Assembly: GCF_001426585.1 (NCBI RefSeq)
Contig: NZ_LMEI01000011.1
Span: forward strand, 72,197 to 120,526
DNA: 48,330 nucleotides
Source: Streptomyces sp. Root431
GTDB lineage: Bacteria; Actinomycetota; Actinomycetes; Streptomycetales; Streptomycetaceae
Direction of reading: 5' to 3'
The first letter of the stretch is position 1; the number at the start of each line of letters is the position of its first letter. This document shows, in pieces, positions 40,190 through 48,233 of this stretch. Made by a program: the position numbers and the translations under genes. The notes under the pieces were generated by a model, which did not search any database, was not told the origin of the DNA, and worked only from the letters and a program-made list of their open reading frames with translations.

Positions 40190-40614
40190 CCGAGCACCTC
40201 CCGGAAGCTCTCGTAGTGGTCGTCGGTCCAGTAGATCTCGCCGTCCCGCCCGGTGACGATCCGGCGCGCCCCGCGGTCGCGCTCGCCGGGGGTCTTCACG
40301 GTGTACTCGCGGTAGTAGCCGCGTTCCTTGCGGGGCAGGAGCCGCTCGAAGTTCGAGAAGACGGCGCCGTCCTTGGCGTACGGGTAGGGGCCGCCGCGCG
40401 CGATGAGGCCGAGCGTCCTGCGTGCCTCGGACGGCAGGTCCGCGGCCCGTACGGTGGGCAGCCCCGAGGTCCCGGTGGCGTCGGCGGCCGGTGCGGAGGT
40501 CGCGGGGGCCGCGGCGGTCGACCCCGTGGAGACGGTGTCGCTCGCGGCGGAGCATCCGGCCAGGAAGACGCACAGGACGAGCGCGAGGAGTACGCGAAGG
40601 GGCCGGAGCAACAT
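40186..40614 (-). CDS. RNase Sa-like guanyl-specific ribonuclease, predicted lipoprotein
   Basis: A 142-aa member of the RNase Sa/barnase (N1/T1) family. Catalytic residues line up with RNase Sa: Glu103 (YREYTV), Arg114 and Arg118 (ERDRGARRI) and His133 (TDDHYESF). It differs from secreted RNase Sa in its signal, a lipobox LAGC with Cys21, so the protein should be lipid-anchored on the outer face of the membrane with a Ser/Thr/Ala-rich tether (residues ~22-50). It lacks the disulfide cysteines of RNase Sa. It is followed at once by the barstar gene with a 4-base overlap. A role in nutrient RNA breakdown or in competition at the cell surface is inferred. Confidence 0.88.
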   Translation of the reverse strand: MLLRPLRVLLALVLCVFLAGCSAASDTVSTGSTAAAPATSAPAADATGTSGLPTVRAADLPSEARRTLGLIARGGPYPYAKDGAVFSNFERLLPRKERGYYREYTVKTPGERDRGARRIVTGRDGEIYWTDDHYESFREVLG

Positions 40615-40670
40615 GTCCCGAACATACCGTTACGGGATGGCTCCAGCCCCTGAAATCGCGTGGCGTCGGC

Positions 40671-41720
40671 TCAGCTGCCGTCGGGGTCCGTCCGGTCGAG
40701 CGCCGGGTGCGTGCCCGGGCTGGACTCGGTCAGGAGGTAGTCCGCGGCGGCGCGGTCCGTCACCAGGCTGGTGACGAGCCCGGAGCGCAGGACCGCCCCG
40801 ATGGCCGCCGCCTTGCGCTGCCCGCCGGCGATCGCCACGACCTCGGGGATGCGGCGCAGCCGGTCCGCCTCGACGGTGATGCACCGCTCGCCGAGGTCGC
40901 GGCCCACGCGGCGGCCCTCGGCGTCGAAGAGGTGGGCGGACATCTCGGCGGCGACGCCCAGCGAGGCGTAGTGGGCGCGCTCCGCGTCGGAGAGCATGTC
41001 GTGCACGGTCGAGATGCCGGGCTCCCAGGAGCCGATGGAGACGCAGGCGACCGTCACCTTGTCGAAGTACTCGAAGGCCCGCGCGATGCCGGTCTGGCTG
41101 CGCAGCGCCGCCGCGGTCGCCGGGTCCGGCAGCAGCATGGGCGCGTAGATCGGGTGCGCCTCGCCGCCGGAGACCTGGGCGGCGCGCCGTACCGCCTCGA
41201 CCGAGCCGCGCTCGGCGGTCCCGGCGTCGTACACGCCGGTGAGCTGCACGACCGTGCAGGGCGGCAGCCGGTCGAGCGCCGCCGCCATGTGGATGGTGGA
41301 GCGGCCCCAGGCGAGGCCCAGGACGTCGCCCTCGGTGACCAGCTCGCCGAGCAGGTCGGCCGCGACCTCGCCGAGGTTCTCCGGGTCGGGCGACTCGTCC
41401 TCGCCCTCCGCGGGGGATTCGACGACGACGGCGTGGCGGAGTCCGTAGCGGGCGCGGAGCGCGTCGGAGCGCTCGGCGTCCAGCTCGGCCGGCACGCGGA
41501 TCTCGATGCGTACGAGGTCGCGCTCCAGGGCGGTCTCCAGGACCCTCGCCACCTTGAAGCGGCTCACGCCGAACTCCTCGGCGATCTGGATCTTGGACTT
41601 GCCCTCCAGGTAGAAGCGGCGCGCCATGGCCGCCGCCTGCACCAGCTCCGCGGGGCCCATCCGCAGGGCTGACCGTCCCGCCGACATACCGGCCACCGCG
41701 ATCTCCTCACTGCTGTTCAC
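40671..41720 (-). CDS. SorC/DeoR-like sugar-binding transcriptional regulator
   Basis: A 349-aa regulator. The N-terminal HTH (about residues 35-60; KSKIQIAEEFGVSRFKVARVL) is followed by a SorC-type sugar-phosphate-binding domain of Rossmann-like fold (about 90-345; LAWGRSTIHMAAAL, VQLTGVYDAG, GDLGER-type segments). It should sense a phosphorylated sugar. The next gene upstream is rpe, making a pentose-phosphate effector attractive. The start is uncertain: the GTG at 41720 lies within a 14-bp direct repeat and has no good ribosome site. A GTG at 41696 has GAGGAG 6 bases upstream and is a strong alternative, and an ATG at 41687 is possible. Confidence 0.85.
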   Translation of the reverse strand: MNSSEEIAVAGMSAGRSALRMGPAELVQAAAMARRFYLEGKSKIQIAEEFGVSRFKVARVLETALERDLVRIEIRVPAELDAERSDALRARYGLRHAVVVESPAEGEDESPDPENLGEVAADLLGELVTEGDVLGLAWGRSTIHMAAALDRLPPCTVVQLTGVYDAGTAERGSVEAVRRAAQVSGGEAHPIYAPMLLPDPATAAALRSQTGIARAFEYFDKVTVACVSIGSWEPGISTVHDMLSDAERAHYASLGVAAEMSAHLFDAEGRRVGRDLGERCITVEADRLRRIPEVVAIAGGQRKAAAIGAVLRSGLVTSLVTDRAAADYLLTESSPGTHPALDRTDPDGS

Positions 41721-41753
41721 GTACCGCTGTTCACATACGGCTGTCGTTCACAC
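41708..41753. repeat. Triplicated 14-bp element at the start of the SorC-type gene
   Basis: GCTGTTCACGTACC (41712-41725), GCTGTTCACATACG (41726-41739) and the variant GCTGTCGTTCACAC (41740-41753) run head to tail. On the minus strand they read as a repeated GTGAACAGC. They look like an autoregulatory operator and overlap the furthest upstream possible start codon. Confidence 0.65.
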
Positions 41754-41841
41754 TCTGGACTCGCCGTTCATCCTGTCAGATCCGGCGGGCCTTGATCAGT
41801 CCTGTCGGCGGCCCGACGGACCGCGTTCATCCGGCGGAGGC

Positions 41842-42525
41842 TCAGTGGCCACACGCCCACGCGGCGGAGGCCGTCGCGGCCTCCGCGCGGGCCCGCAGCG
41901 AGGCGACGGCGGCCGCCGGGTCCGCCGCTCCGTAGACCGCCGAGCCGGCGACGAACACGTCGGCGCCGGCCTCGGCGCACCGCTCGATGGTGGATTCGGC
42001 GACCCCGCCGTCGACCTGGAGCCACAGCTCCAGACCGTGCTTCGAGATCAGCTCACGGGTGCGGCGGATCTTGGGCAGCATGATGTCGAGGAAGGCCTGG
42101 CCGCCGAAGCCCGGCTCGACCGTCATGATCAGCAGCATGTCGAGCTCGGGGAGCAGGTCCTCGTACGGCTCGATCGGCGTGGCCGGCTTGAGCGCCATCG
42201 AGGCCCGCGCGCCCTTGGCCCGGATCTCCCGCGCGAGCCGCACGGGGGCGGCCGCGGCCTCGACGTGGAAGGTCACCGATCCGGCGCCCGCCTCCACGTA
42301 CTGGGGTGCCCAGCGGTCGGGGTCCTCGATCATGAGGTGGCAGTCGAGCGGCGTCCCCGTCGCCCGGGAGAGCGACTCGACGATCGGCACCCCCAGCGTC
42401 AGGTTGGGGACGAAGTGGTTGTCCATCACGTCGACGTGCAGCCAGTCGGCGCCCTCGACGGCCTTCGCCTCCTCGGCGAGCCGGGCGAAGTCCGCGGACA
42501 GGATGCTGGGGTTGATCTGCGCCAT
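41842..42525 (-). CDS. rpe: Ribulose-phosphate 3-epimerase
   Basis: A 227-aa TIM-barrel epimerase interconverting ribulose 5-phosphate and xylulose 5-phosphate in the pentose phosphate pathway. Signatures are INPSILSADFARLAEE at the N-terminus, LHVDVMDNHFVPNLTLG with metal-binding Asp/His, CHLMIEDPDRWAPQY, MTVEPGFGGQAFL and QVDGGVAESTIERCAEAGAD. The ATG has GGGAGG 8 bases upstream. It lies between rsmB and the SorC-type regulator in the conserved priA-fmt-rsmB-rpe order. The 162-base gap to rsmB carries the rsmB terminator and a weak GGTCnnGACC match that I do not count. Confidence 0.96.
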   Translation of the reverse strand: MAQINPSILSADFARLAEEAKAVEGADWLHVDVMDNHFVPNLTLGVPIVESLSRATGTPLDCHLMIEDPDRWAPQYVEAGAGSVTFHVEAAAAPVRLAREIRAKGARASMALKPATPIEPYEDLLPELDMLLIMTVEPGFGGQAFLDIMLPKIRRTRELISKHGLELWLQVDGGVAESTIERCAEAGADVFVAGSAVYGAADPAAAVASLRARAEAATASAAWACGH

Positions 42526-42660
42526 GTGCCAAGCCTCCCACGTTCTTGGGCACTTCTTTGCCGCTCGGCGGTTTCGGATCCGGTCCAGACCAATTTCGGT
42601 ACGAAGCGACGAGCCCTGGACCGGGACGGACCGGGAGAATGCGGTCAGATGATCGAAGGG

Positions 42661-42685
42661 GCGGGCGCCCCCCGGGGGCGCCCGC
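42661..42685 (-). terminator. Hairpin after rsmB
   Basis: Perfect 11-bp arms GCGGGCGCCCC (42661-42671) and GGGGCGCCCGC (42675-42685) with a 3-base loop, 2 bases after the rsmB stop on the minus strand. Confidence 0.7.
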
Positions 42686-42687
42686 GG

Positions 42688-44100
42688 TCAGGCCGTGCGG
42701 CGCAGCAGCGCCAGATACATGGCGTCCGTACCGTGCAGATGCGGCCAGAGCTGGATGTCCGGACCGTCGCCGAGCGCCGGGACTCCGGGCAGCAGCGGAC
42801 GGGCGTCGATCAGCTCGGCGCCGCCGACCTTCTTCAGGACGTCGTCGACGACCACGCGGGTCTCGGCCAGGTGCGGCGAGCAGGTCGCGTACCCGACGAT
42901 CCCGCCGACGCGCACGGCCCGCAGCGCCTCGGTGAGCAGTCCGCGCTGGAGCGGGGCGAAGCCGTCCAGGTCCTCGGGACGCCGGCGCCAGCGGGCCTCG
43001 GGACGGCGGCGCAGCGCGCCGAGACCGGAGCAGGGGACGTCCATCAGGACCCGGTCGAAGGAGCCGGGGAGCCACGGCGGGCGGGTGCCGTCGGCGGCGA
43101 TGACCTGGTAGGGGCCGGGGTTTCCGGCGAGGGCGCGCTCGACGAGGCGGGCGCGGTGCGGCTGCTTCTCGGAGGCGAGGAGGGCGGCGCCGCGCTCGGA
43201 GGCGAGGGCGGCGAGGAGGGCGGCCTTGCCGCCGGGTCCCGCGCAGCCGTCGAGCCAGCGGGCGTCGGACCCTTCGATCGGCGCGTTGGCCAGGGCGAGG
43301 GCGACGAGCTGGCTGCCCTCGTCCTGGACGCCGGCCCGGCCGTCCTTGACCGCGTCGATGGCGCCGGGCTCGCCGCCCTCTGCCATCCGGAGGGCGTACG
43401 GGGACCAGCGGCCCGGCAGCGTCTCGGTGGCCGCGGCGAGCTCCTCGGTGGTGGAGCGGCCGGGGCGGGCGACGAGGGTGACCTCGGGGCGCTCGTTGTC
43501 GGCCTCCAGGAGGTCCTCGATGCCGGCGCGGCCGCCGCCGAGGGAGTCCCAGAGCGCCGAGACGACCCAGCGGGGGTGCGAGTGGACGACGGCGAGGTGG
43601 TCCTCGGGGTCCGCGTCGTACGGCGGGGCGACCTGGGCGACCCAGGCGTCGAGGTCCTGCTGCGAGATCTTCCGCAGCACGGCGTTCACGAACTTGGCCC
43701 GCCCGTCGCCGAGCACCACCCGGGCCAGCTCGACGCTGGCGGAGACGGCGGCGTGGGTGGGGATCCGGGTCCCGAGCAGCTGGTGGGCGCCGAGCGCGAG
43801 CACGTCGAGCACGGGCGGGTCGACCTCGCGCAGCGGCCGGTCGATGCAGGCGGAGATGATCGCGTCGTACGTGCCCTGGCGGCGCAGCGTGCCGTAGACG
43901 AGTTCGGTCGCGAGGGCCGCGTCGCGCCCGTCGAAGTCGCCCTTCTCCCGGGCCTTCTTGAGCAGCGGCGGCAGTACCAGGTTCGCGTAGGCGTCGCGCT
44001 CGTCCACCGCCCTCAGCGCCTCGAAGGCGAGCATCCGGACGGGGTCCTTCTGGGGCCTCCGGTAGGGCTTGTGGGGACGGCGGCGTGCCTGCTCGCTCAA
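42688..44100 (-). CDS. rsmB: 16S rRNA (cytosine-967 C5)-methyltransferase
   Basis: A 470-aa RsmB/Fmu. The N-terminal ~150 residues are a NusB-like RNA-binding domain (DPVRMLAFEALRAVDERDAYANL). The C-terminal SAM-dependent domain has motif I DGCAGPGGKAALLAAL, motif IV DVPCSGLGALRRRPEARWRR and the catalytic cysteine in YATCSPHLAETR. It methylates C967 of 16S rRNA. The start is a TTG (MSEQARRRPHKPYRRPQKDP) with GGAG 7 bases upstream. The frame stays open through the fmt gene but is not coding there. It follows fmt with a hairpin between. Confidence 0.93.
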   Translation of the reverse strand: MSEQARRRPHKPYRRPQKDPVRMLAFEALRAVDERDAYANLVLPPLLKKAREKGDFDGRDAALATELVYGTLRRQGTYDAIISACIDRPLREVDPPVLDVLALGAHQLLGTRIPTHAAVSASVELARVVLGDGRAKFVNAVLRKISQQDLDAWVAQVAPPYDADPEDHLAVVHSHPRWVVSALWDSLGGGRAGIEDLLEADNERPEVTLVARPGRSTTEELAAATETLPGRWSPYALRMAEGGEPGAIDAVKDGRAGVQDEGSQLVALALANAPIEGSDARWLDGCAGPGGKAALLAALASERGAALLASEKQPHRARLVERALAGNPGPYQVIAADGTRPPWLPGSFDRVLMDVPCSGLGALRRRPEARWRRRPEDLDGFAPLQRGLLTEALRAVRVGGIVGYATCSPHLAETRVVVDDVLKKVGGAELIDARPLLPGVPALGDGPDIQLWPHLHGTDAMYLALLRRTA

Positions 44101-44166
44101 AGGTGCTCCGGGTGACGAAATGAAGAGGTCGAACCCCCCAAGCCTACGTCCGCCGCGGCCGCGCCC

Positions 44167-44196
44167 GCGCCCGGGGCGCCGCCGTGCCCCGGGCGC
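44167..44196 (-). terminator. Hairpin between fmt and rsmB
   Basis: Perfect 11-bp arms GCGCCCGGGGC (44167-44177) and GCCCCGGGCGC (44186-44196), 8 bases after the fmt stop on the minus strand. It may make rsmB expression partly independent of fmt. Confidence 0.6.
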
Positions 44197-44204
44197 CCTC
44201 CGCC

Positions 44205-45137
44205 TTAAGCGCCGAGGCGCTCGCCGGGGGCGATGCGGACGCCGCGGGCCCAGTCGGCGGCCTTCATCGGCTTCTTGCCCTGCGGCTGGACCCAGAGGAG
44301 CTCGACGGCGTACGAGCCGGTGCCCGCGTAGACGTTGTTCTTGCCGACCGCGAGCTCGCCGGGGGCCAGGTCGGTGCGGTCCGGGAGGGGGGTGACCTGG
44401 ATCAGCTTGAGGCGCTCGCCGCGGAAGACGGTCCAGGCGCCGGGGGCCGGGGTGCAGCCGCGGACCACGCGGTCGACCCGCAGGGCGGGGGCCGCGAAGT
44501 CGACGTGCGCGTCCTCGACCTGGATCTTCGGGGCGAGGGTGATGCCCTCGACGGGCTGCGGGACGGCGTGCAGGGCCCCGTCCTCGATGCCGTCCATGGT
44601 CGCGGCGAGCAGTCCGGCGCCCGCGAAGGCGAGCCGGGTCAGCAGGTCGCCGCTGGTGTCGGTCGGGCGGATGTCCTCGGTGACGACGCCGTAGACCGGG
44701 CCCGAGTCGAGGCCCTCCTCGATGAGGAAGGTGGAGGCGCCCGTCACCTGGTCGCCCGCCATCAGGGAGTGCTGCACGGGCGCGGCACCGCGCCACGCGG
44801 GCAGCAGCGAGAAGTGCAGGTTGACCCAGCCCCGCGCGGGGATGTCGAGGGCGACCTTGGGAAGCAGCGCGCCGTAGGCGACGACCGGGCAGCAGTCCGG
44901 GGCGATCTCCCGGAGCCGGGCGAGGAAGTCCTCGTCGCGGGGCCTGGCCGGCTTGAGGACCTCGATCCCGGCCTCCTCGGCCCGCTGGGCCACGGGACTG
45001 GCGACGAGCCGCCTGCCGCGTCCCGCCGGGGCGTCCGGCCGGGTGACCACGGCGGCCACCTCGTGCCGGCCGGAGGCGAGCAGGGCGTCCAGGGCGGGAA
45101 CGGCGACCTCGGGGGTGCCTGCGAAGACGAGCTTCAT
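44205..45137 (-). CDS. fmt: Methionyl-tRNA formyltransferase
   Basis: A 310-aa Fmt that formylates initiator Met-tRNA with 10-formyl-tetrahydrofolate. Marks: MKLVFAGTPEVAVPALDALL at the N-terminus, the folate-site motif NLHFSLLPAWRGAAPVQHS with the conserved SLLP, and TGASTFLIEEGLDSGPV. The C-terminal ~100 residues form the tRNA-binding barrel. The start at MKLVFAG is standard; 15 upstream codons are open but not used. Upstream (45138-45410) is a divergent region with two stacked hairpins. Confidence 0.96.
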   Translation of the reverse strand: MKLVFAGTPEVAVPALDALLASGRHEVAAVVTRPDAPAGRGRRLVASPVAQRAEEAGIEVLKPARPRDEDFLARLREIAPDCCPVVAYGALLPKVALDIPARGWVNLHFSLLPAWRGAAPVQHSLMAGDQVTGASTFLIEEGLDSGPVYGVVTEDIRPTDTSGDLLTRLAFAGAGLLAATMDGIEDGALHAVPQPVEGITLAPKIQVEDAHVDFAAPALRVDRVVRGCTPAPGAWTVFRGERLKLIQVTPLPDRTDLAPGELAVGKNNVYAGTGSYAVELLWVQPQGKKPMKAADWARGVRIAPGERLGA

Positions 45138-45200
45138 GGGTGGCGGCTGCCTGTCTGTCCGGGGGCGTTGCGAGCGACGCACCAGTCTAGGTCGTGTCGT

Positions 45201-45298
45201 CAGGGGGCTTCATGTGGGCCGAGCCCGGCCCGGCCGCACGAAGCCCCCTGGGGGCGTACGTGCGGACGAGCGCCCCGCGCATATGCGTGTACGCCCCC
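45201..45298. other. Two adjoining hairpins in the fmt upstream region
   Basis: CAGGGGGCTTC / GAAGCCCCCTG (45201-45211 with 45240-45250) is followed directly by GGGGGCGTAC / GTACGCCCCC (45250-45259 with 45289-45298). Both are perfect. No gene ends here on either strand, so they are not ordinary gene-end terminators. They may insulate fmt from priA read-through. Confidence 0.55.
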
Positions 45299-45328
45299 GC
45301 AGCGTGACCCAACTCCCGGTGGCGCGTT

Positions 45329-45346
45329 GGTCAAGAGAGATTGACC
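45329..45346. promoter_or_regulatory. Inverted repeat upstream of the HTH-like gene
   Basis: GGTCAA-GAGAGA-TTGACC, 6-bp perfect arms, 64 bases before the start at 45411. The right arm resembles a -35. Possible operator or autoregulatory site. Confidence 0.45.
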
Positions 45347-45410
45347 GAATCGGGTCGCCGTTCCCCCCTGCGGCCCGCCCCCTTTACACGCCGGTTCGAG
45401 AGGCTTTCAC

Positions 45411-45929
45411 ATGGCCGACCACGCAACCCACGACGCCCAAGCCCGGGCGAGTCTGCACCTGTTGGTGCGGGACATCGAGCGGGTCCGGCGGCAGGTGGAC
45501 GCACTGCGCACGCTCACGGCCCAGCTGGGCAATGTCTACCGCCCCCGCCGCTCCGGCCCGTCGACGGGCTTCGTCGTCTACGGGCGCGCGCCCGCCCCGA
45601 CCGTCCGCCTCGCCCAGGAGCTGCGGGACAGCGTCGAGACCCTGGTGACCGCGGCGGTCGACTTCGACCGCTCGCTCGGCTTCTCGTGGGACGCGGTCGG
45701 TTCCGCGCTCGGTGTCACCAAGCAGGCCGTCCACCGCCGTTACGGCGCCCGGCGCGCGCCCCAGCCGGGCCTCGCCGTGGAGCAGGACCACCCCACGGAG
45801 CCGAGTGTGCCCCGCCCGCTTCCCTCGGTGCCCGCCGCCCGCTCGATGCCGCCGCAGCCCACCTCGGGCAGCGCCACCCTCCGCGAGGACCCGCGCCCGT
45901 CGGCCTTCCCCGGCCCGCGCAACGGCTGA
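45411..45929 (+). CDS. Small HTH-like actinobacterial protein
   Basis: A 172-aa protein. The N-terminal ~45 residues are a predicted helix or short coiled coil (LHLLVRDIERVRRQVDALRTLTAQL). A helix-turn-helix-like part follows, SWDAVGSALGVTKQAVHRRYG (about residues 98-118), and then a Pro/Ser-rich disordered tail. The HTH sequence resembles those used to bind DNA in small actinobacterial regulators. No named family is claimed. It lies alone on the plus strand inside the otherwise minus-strand priA-fmt cluster, with an inverted repeat in its upstream region. Confidence 0.72.
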   Translation: MADHATHDAQARASLHLLVRDIERVRRQVDALRTLTAQLGNVYRPRRSGPSTGFVVYGRAPAPTVRLAQELRDSVETLVTAAVDFDRSLGFSWDAVGSALGVTKQAVHRRYGARRAPQPGLAVEQDHPTEPSVPRPLPSVPAARSMPPQPTSGSATLREDPRPSAFPGPRNG

Positions 45930-46010
45930 CCCGTTCCCCCGCCGACGGCCGCCGCCCCCTGAGGGGCGGCGGCCGTCTCGCGTGCCGGTCGCTTCCGACC
46001 GCGCCTGCCG

Positions 46011-48140
46011 TCAGCCGATGTCCGGCGGGTCCACGCGGATCCGCACCGGCTCGCCTCCGCCGCGTGCGAGCCCGGTCGCCCTCGCCACCTTGAGGGCCGC
46101 CGCCAGGGCCGCCCCGCTGCCGGGCGGCACCCGGACCAGGGCCCGTTCCCACTGCTCGCCCGCCGGCGGATCGCCGGGGCGGCGCGGTCCGCCGGGGCGG
46201 ACCACCGGCAGCGGCACCGGACCGAGGACCTCCGCGTCGCCGGGCAGCCCGGCCGCCGCCAGGAACCCCTCGACCGCGTCGGCCGGACCGGACACCGCCG
46301 CCATCCGGGAGACCGGCGGGAAACCCAGCTCGGCCCGCTCGGCCAGCTCTCGCTGGGCGTGCCCGACCGGGTCCCAGCGGACGAGCGCCTGCACCGGCCG
46401 GAGCGTCGGCTCGGCGACCACGACGACCGTGCCGCCCTCTGCCTGGCCCCGCACCAGCGAGGCCGCGTCGATCCAGCGGCGCAGCGCCTCCTCGCCCGCC
46501 CGCAGGTCGGGCCTGCCGAGCATGGCCCAGCCGTCGAGCAGGAGCGCGGCCGCGTAGCCGCCTTCGGCGACGGGTTCGGCGCCGGGGGTGGAGACGACGA
46601 GCGCGGGGCGCCCGGGCACGCTGTCGAGGATGTGGTCGCGCCCCGAGGTCCGTACCGGCACCGCGGGGAACGCCCGGCCGAGCTCCTCCGCCGTGCGCCG
46701 CGCGCCGACGACCTGGGCCCGCAGCCGGTTCGAGCCGCAGGCCACGCAGTGCCAGTCGGGGGCGCCGCGCCCGCACCAGCCGCAGCGCAGCCCCTGCTGC
46801 TCCGGGGCCTCCAGGGGCCCCGCGCAGTGCCGGCAGCGGGCGGGCGTCCGGCAGCGCTCGCAGGCGAGCCGCGGTACGTATCCGCGCCGGGGCACCTGGA
46901 CGAGCACCGGCCCGGTCTTCAGCCCTTCCCGTACGGCCTGCCAGGCCAGCGAGGGCAGCCGGGCGGCGCGCGCGGCCTCGTCGCGGGCCAGCTCGCCGTC
47001 GCCGACGGTACGGATCAGGGGGGCGGCCCTGCGAACCTGCTCGCGTCCGGCGACGAGGGCCTTCGCCCAGCCGGACTCCACCAGCTGGGCCGCCTCGACG
47101 GTGCAGCTCGTGCTGCCGAGGAGGAAGGCGCACCGGTCGTGGGCGGCGCGCAGCAGCAGCACCTCGCGCGCGTGGGGCTGCGGGGCGTGCGGCTCGCTGT
47201 GGCTGCCGTCGCCGTCGTCCCAGATGACGGCGAGCCCGAGGTCCCGTACGGGGGCGAACATCGCGGCCCGGGTGCCGACGACGGCCCGCACGGAACCGCG
47301 CCGGACGGCGAGCCACTGCCCGTACCGCTTCTCGGGGCCCGCCTCGGCCGTGAGCAGGGCGTGCCGGCCCGGCCCCAGGACCTCGGTCAGCGCCGCGTCG
47401 ACCCGCCCGGCCGCCCGGCCGTCGGGTACGACGACGAGGGCGCCCCGGCCGGAGGCGAGGGTCGCGGCGACGGCCCGGGCGATCTCCTCCGCCCAGTGAG
47501 GTCCCGGGAGCGCGTTCCACACGGCCCGGGGCGCGCCGCCGCGCGCGAGGGCGTCCAGGAAGGCGGGCCCCTGCTCGTACCGCGTCCAGCTCCCCGGCTC
47601 CGGGGGCTTCGGCGGCGGCAGGGGGTCCGGGGAGGTCCGGCCCTCGGCGCGGGCGCTGCGCGGCGGCACGGCGAGCTGGAGGACGTCGGCGAGGCTGCCC
47701 GCGTACCGGTCGGCGACGGCCCGGGCGAGGCCGAGGAGCTCGGGGCCGAGCACCGGCTCGGGCGAGACGACGTCGGCGAGGGCCGCGAGGGGCCCGGAGT
47801 AGTCGGAGGTGGCCCGCCGCTCGACGAGGAAGCCGTCGATCAGCCGCCCGCCCTCCCGGCGCCCGTTCCTCACCTGGTGCGCGCCCGCGCCGAAGCGAAC
47901 CCTGACGCGGACCCCGGGCCGGGCGGCGTCGTCCAGCTCCTCGGGGACCGCGTAGTCGAAGAACTGGTCGAGGTGGAGCGACCCCTTGTTCACGACGACC
48001 CGGGCGACGGGCAGCTCCTTGGCCAGCGCGGCCCCTCGCCAGGTCCGCGGCTTGGCCTTCGGCACGTTCGCCTTCCGCACGGTCTCCCGAATGAGCGCGA
48101 GCTGCTCGGGCCCGTCGGAATTCTCCTTCTCGCTGCTCAC
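46011..48140 (-). CDS. priA: Actinobacterial PriA (primosomal protein N', helicase motifs degenerate)
   Basis: A 709-aa PriA homologue for replication restart. The N-terminal DNA-binding domain (ARVVVNKGSLHLDQFFDYAVPEEL) is followed by a helicase-like core and the zinc-binding region with eight cysteines (CERCRTPARCRHC; CGWCG; CVACGS). The Walker A lysine motif is absent at the expected place (LPGPHWAEEIARAVA) and the DEAH box is replaced by WDDGDG, so helicase activity is unlikely. This is the norm for actinobacterial PriA. The GTG at 48140 (MSSEKENSD) is preferred; an in-frame GTG at 48164 has no ribosome site. It lies downstream of metK. Confidence 0.9.
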   Translation of the reverse strand: MSSEKENSDGPEQLALIRETVRKANVPKAKPRTWRGAALAKELPVARVVVNKGSLHLDQFFDYAVPEELDDAARPGVRVRVRFGAGAHQVRNGRREGGRLIDGFLVERRATSDYSGPLAALADVVSPEPVLGPELLGLARAVADRYAGSLADVLQLAVPPRSARAEGRTSPDPLPPPKPPEPGSWTRYEQGPAFLDALARGGAPRAVWNALPGPHWAEEIARAVAATLASGRGALVVVPDGRAAGRVDAALTEVLGPGRHALLTAEAGPEKRYGQWLAVRRGSVRAVVGTRAAMFAPVRDLGLAVIWDDGDGSHSEPHAPQPHAREVLLLRAAHDRCAFLLGSTSCTVEAAQLVESGWAKALVAGREQVRRAAPLIRTVGDGELARDEAARAARLPSLAWQAVREGLKTGPVLVQVPRRGYVPRLACERCRTPARCRHCAGPLEAPEQQGLRCGWCGRGAPDWHCVACGSNRLRAQVVGARRTAEELGRAFPAVPVRTSGRDHILDSVPGRPALVVSTPGAEPVAEGGYAAALLLDGWAMLGRPDLRAGEEALRRWIDAASLVRGQAEGGTVVVVAEPTLRPVQALVRWDPVGHAQRELAERAELGFPPVSRMAAVSGPADAVEGFLAAAGLPGDAEVLGPVPLPVVRPGGPRRPGDPPAGEQWERALVRVPPGSGAALAAALKVARATGLARGGGEPVRIRVDPPDIG

Positions 48141-48177
48141 AGCCCCATACCTACCAGACGCCACCGACAGTCGGGCA

Positions 48178-48218
48178 GACGGAAGCCCGGCACCCCCAAG
48201 GGGTACCGGGCTTCCGTC
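48178..48218 (-). terminator. metK terminator hairpin
   Basis: 13-bp arms GACGGAAGCCCGG (48178-48190) and CCGGGCTTCCGTC (48206-48218) pair perfectly, with more pairing possible in the loop (CCCC/GGGG). It starts 16 bases after the metK stop. Confidence 0.8.
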
Positions 48219-48233
48219 ACGTACAGCCGGGGA

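Noticed and set aside
42579..42594. GGTCnnGACC core upstream of rpe as a third DasR site
   Set aside because: It matches the 16-mer at only 11 positions; the 8 fixed bases are expected by chance about twice in a window of this size and GC content.
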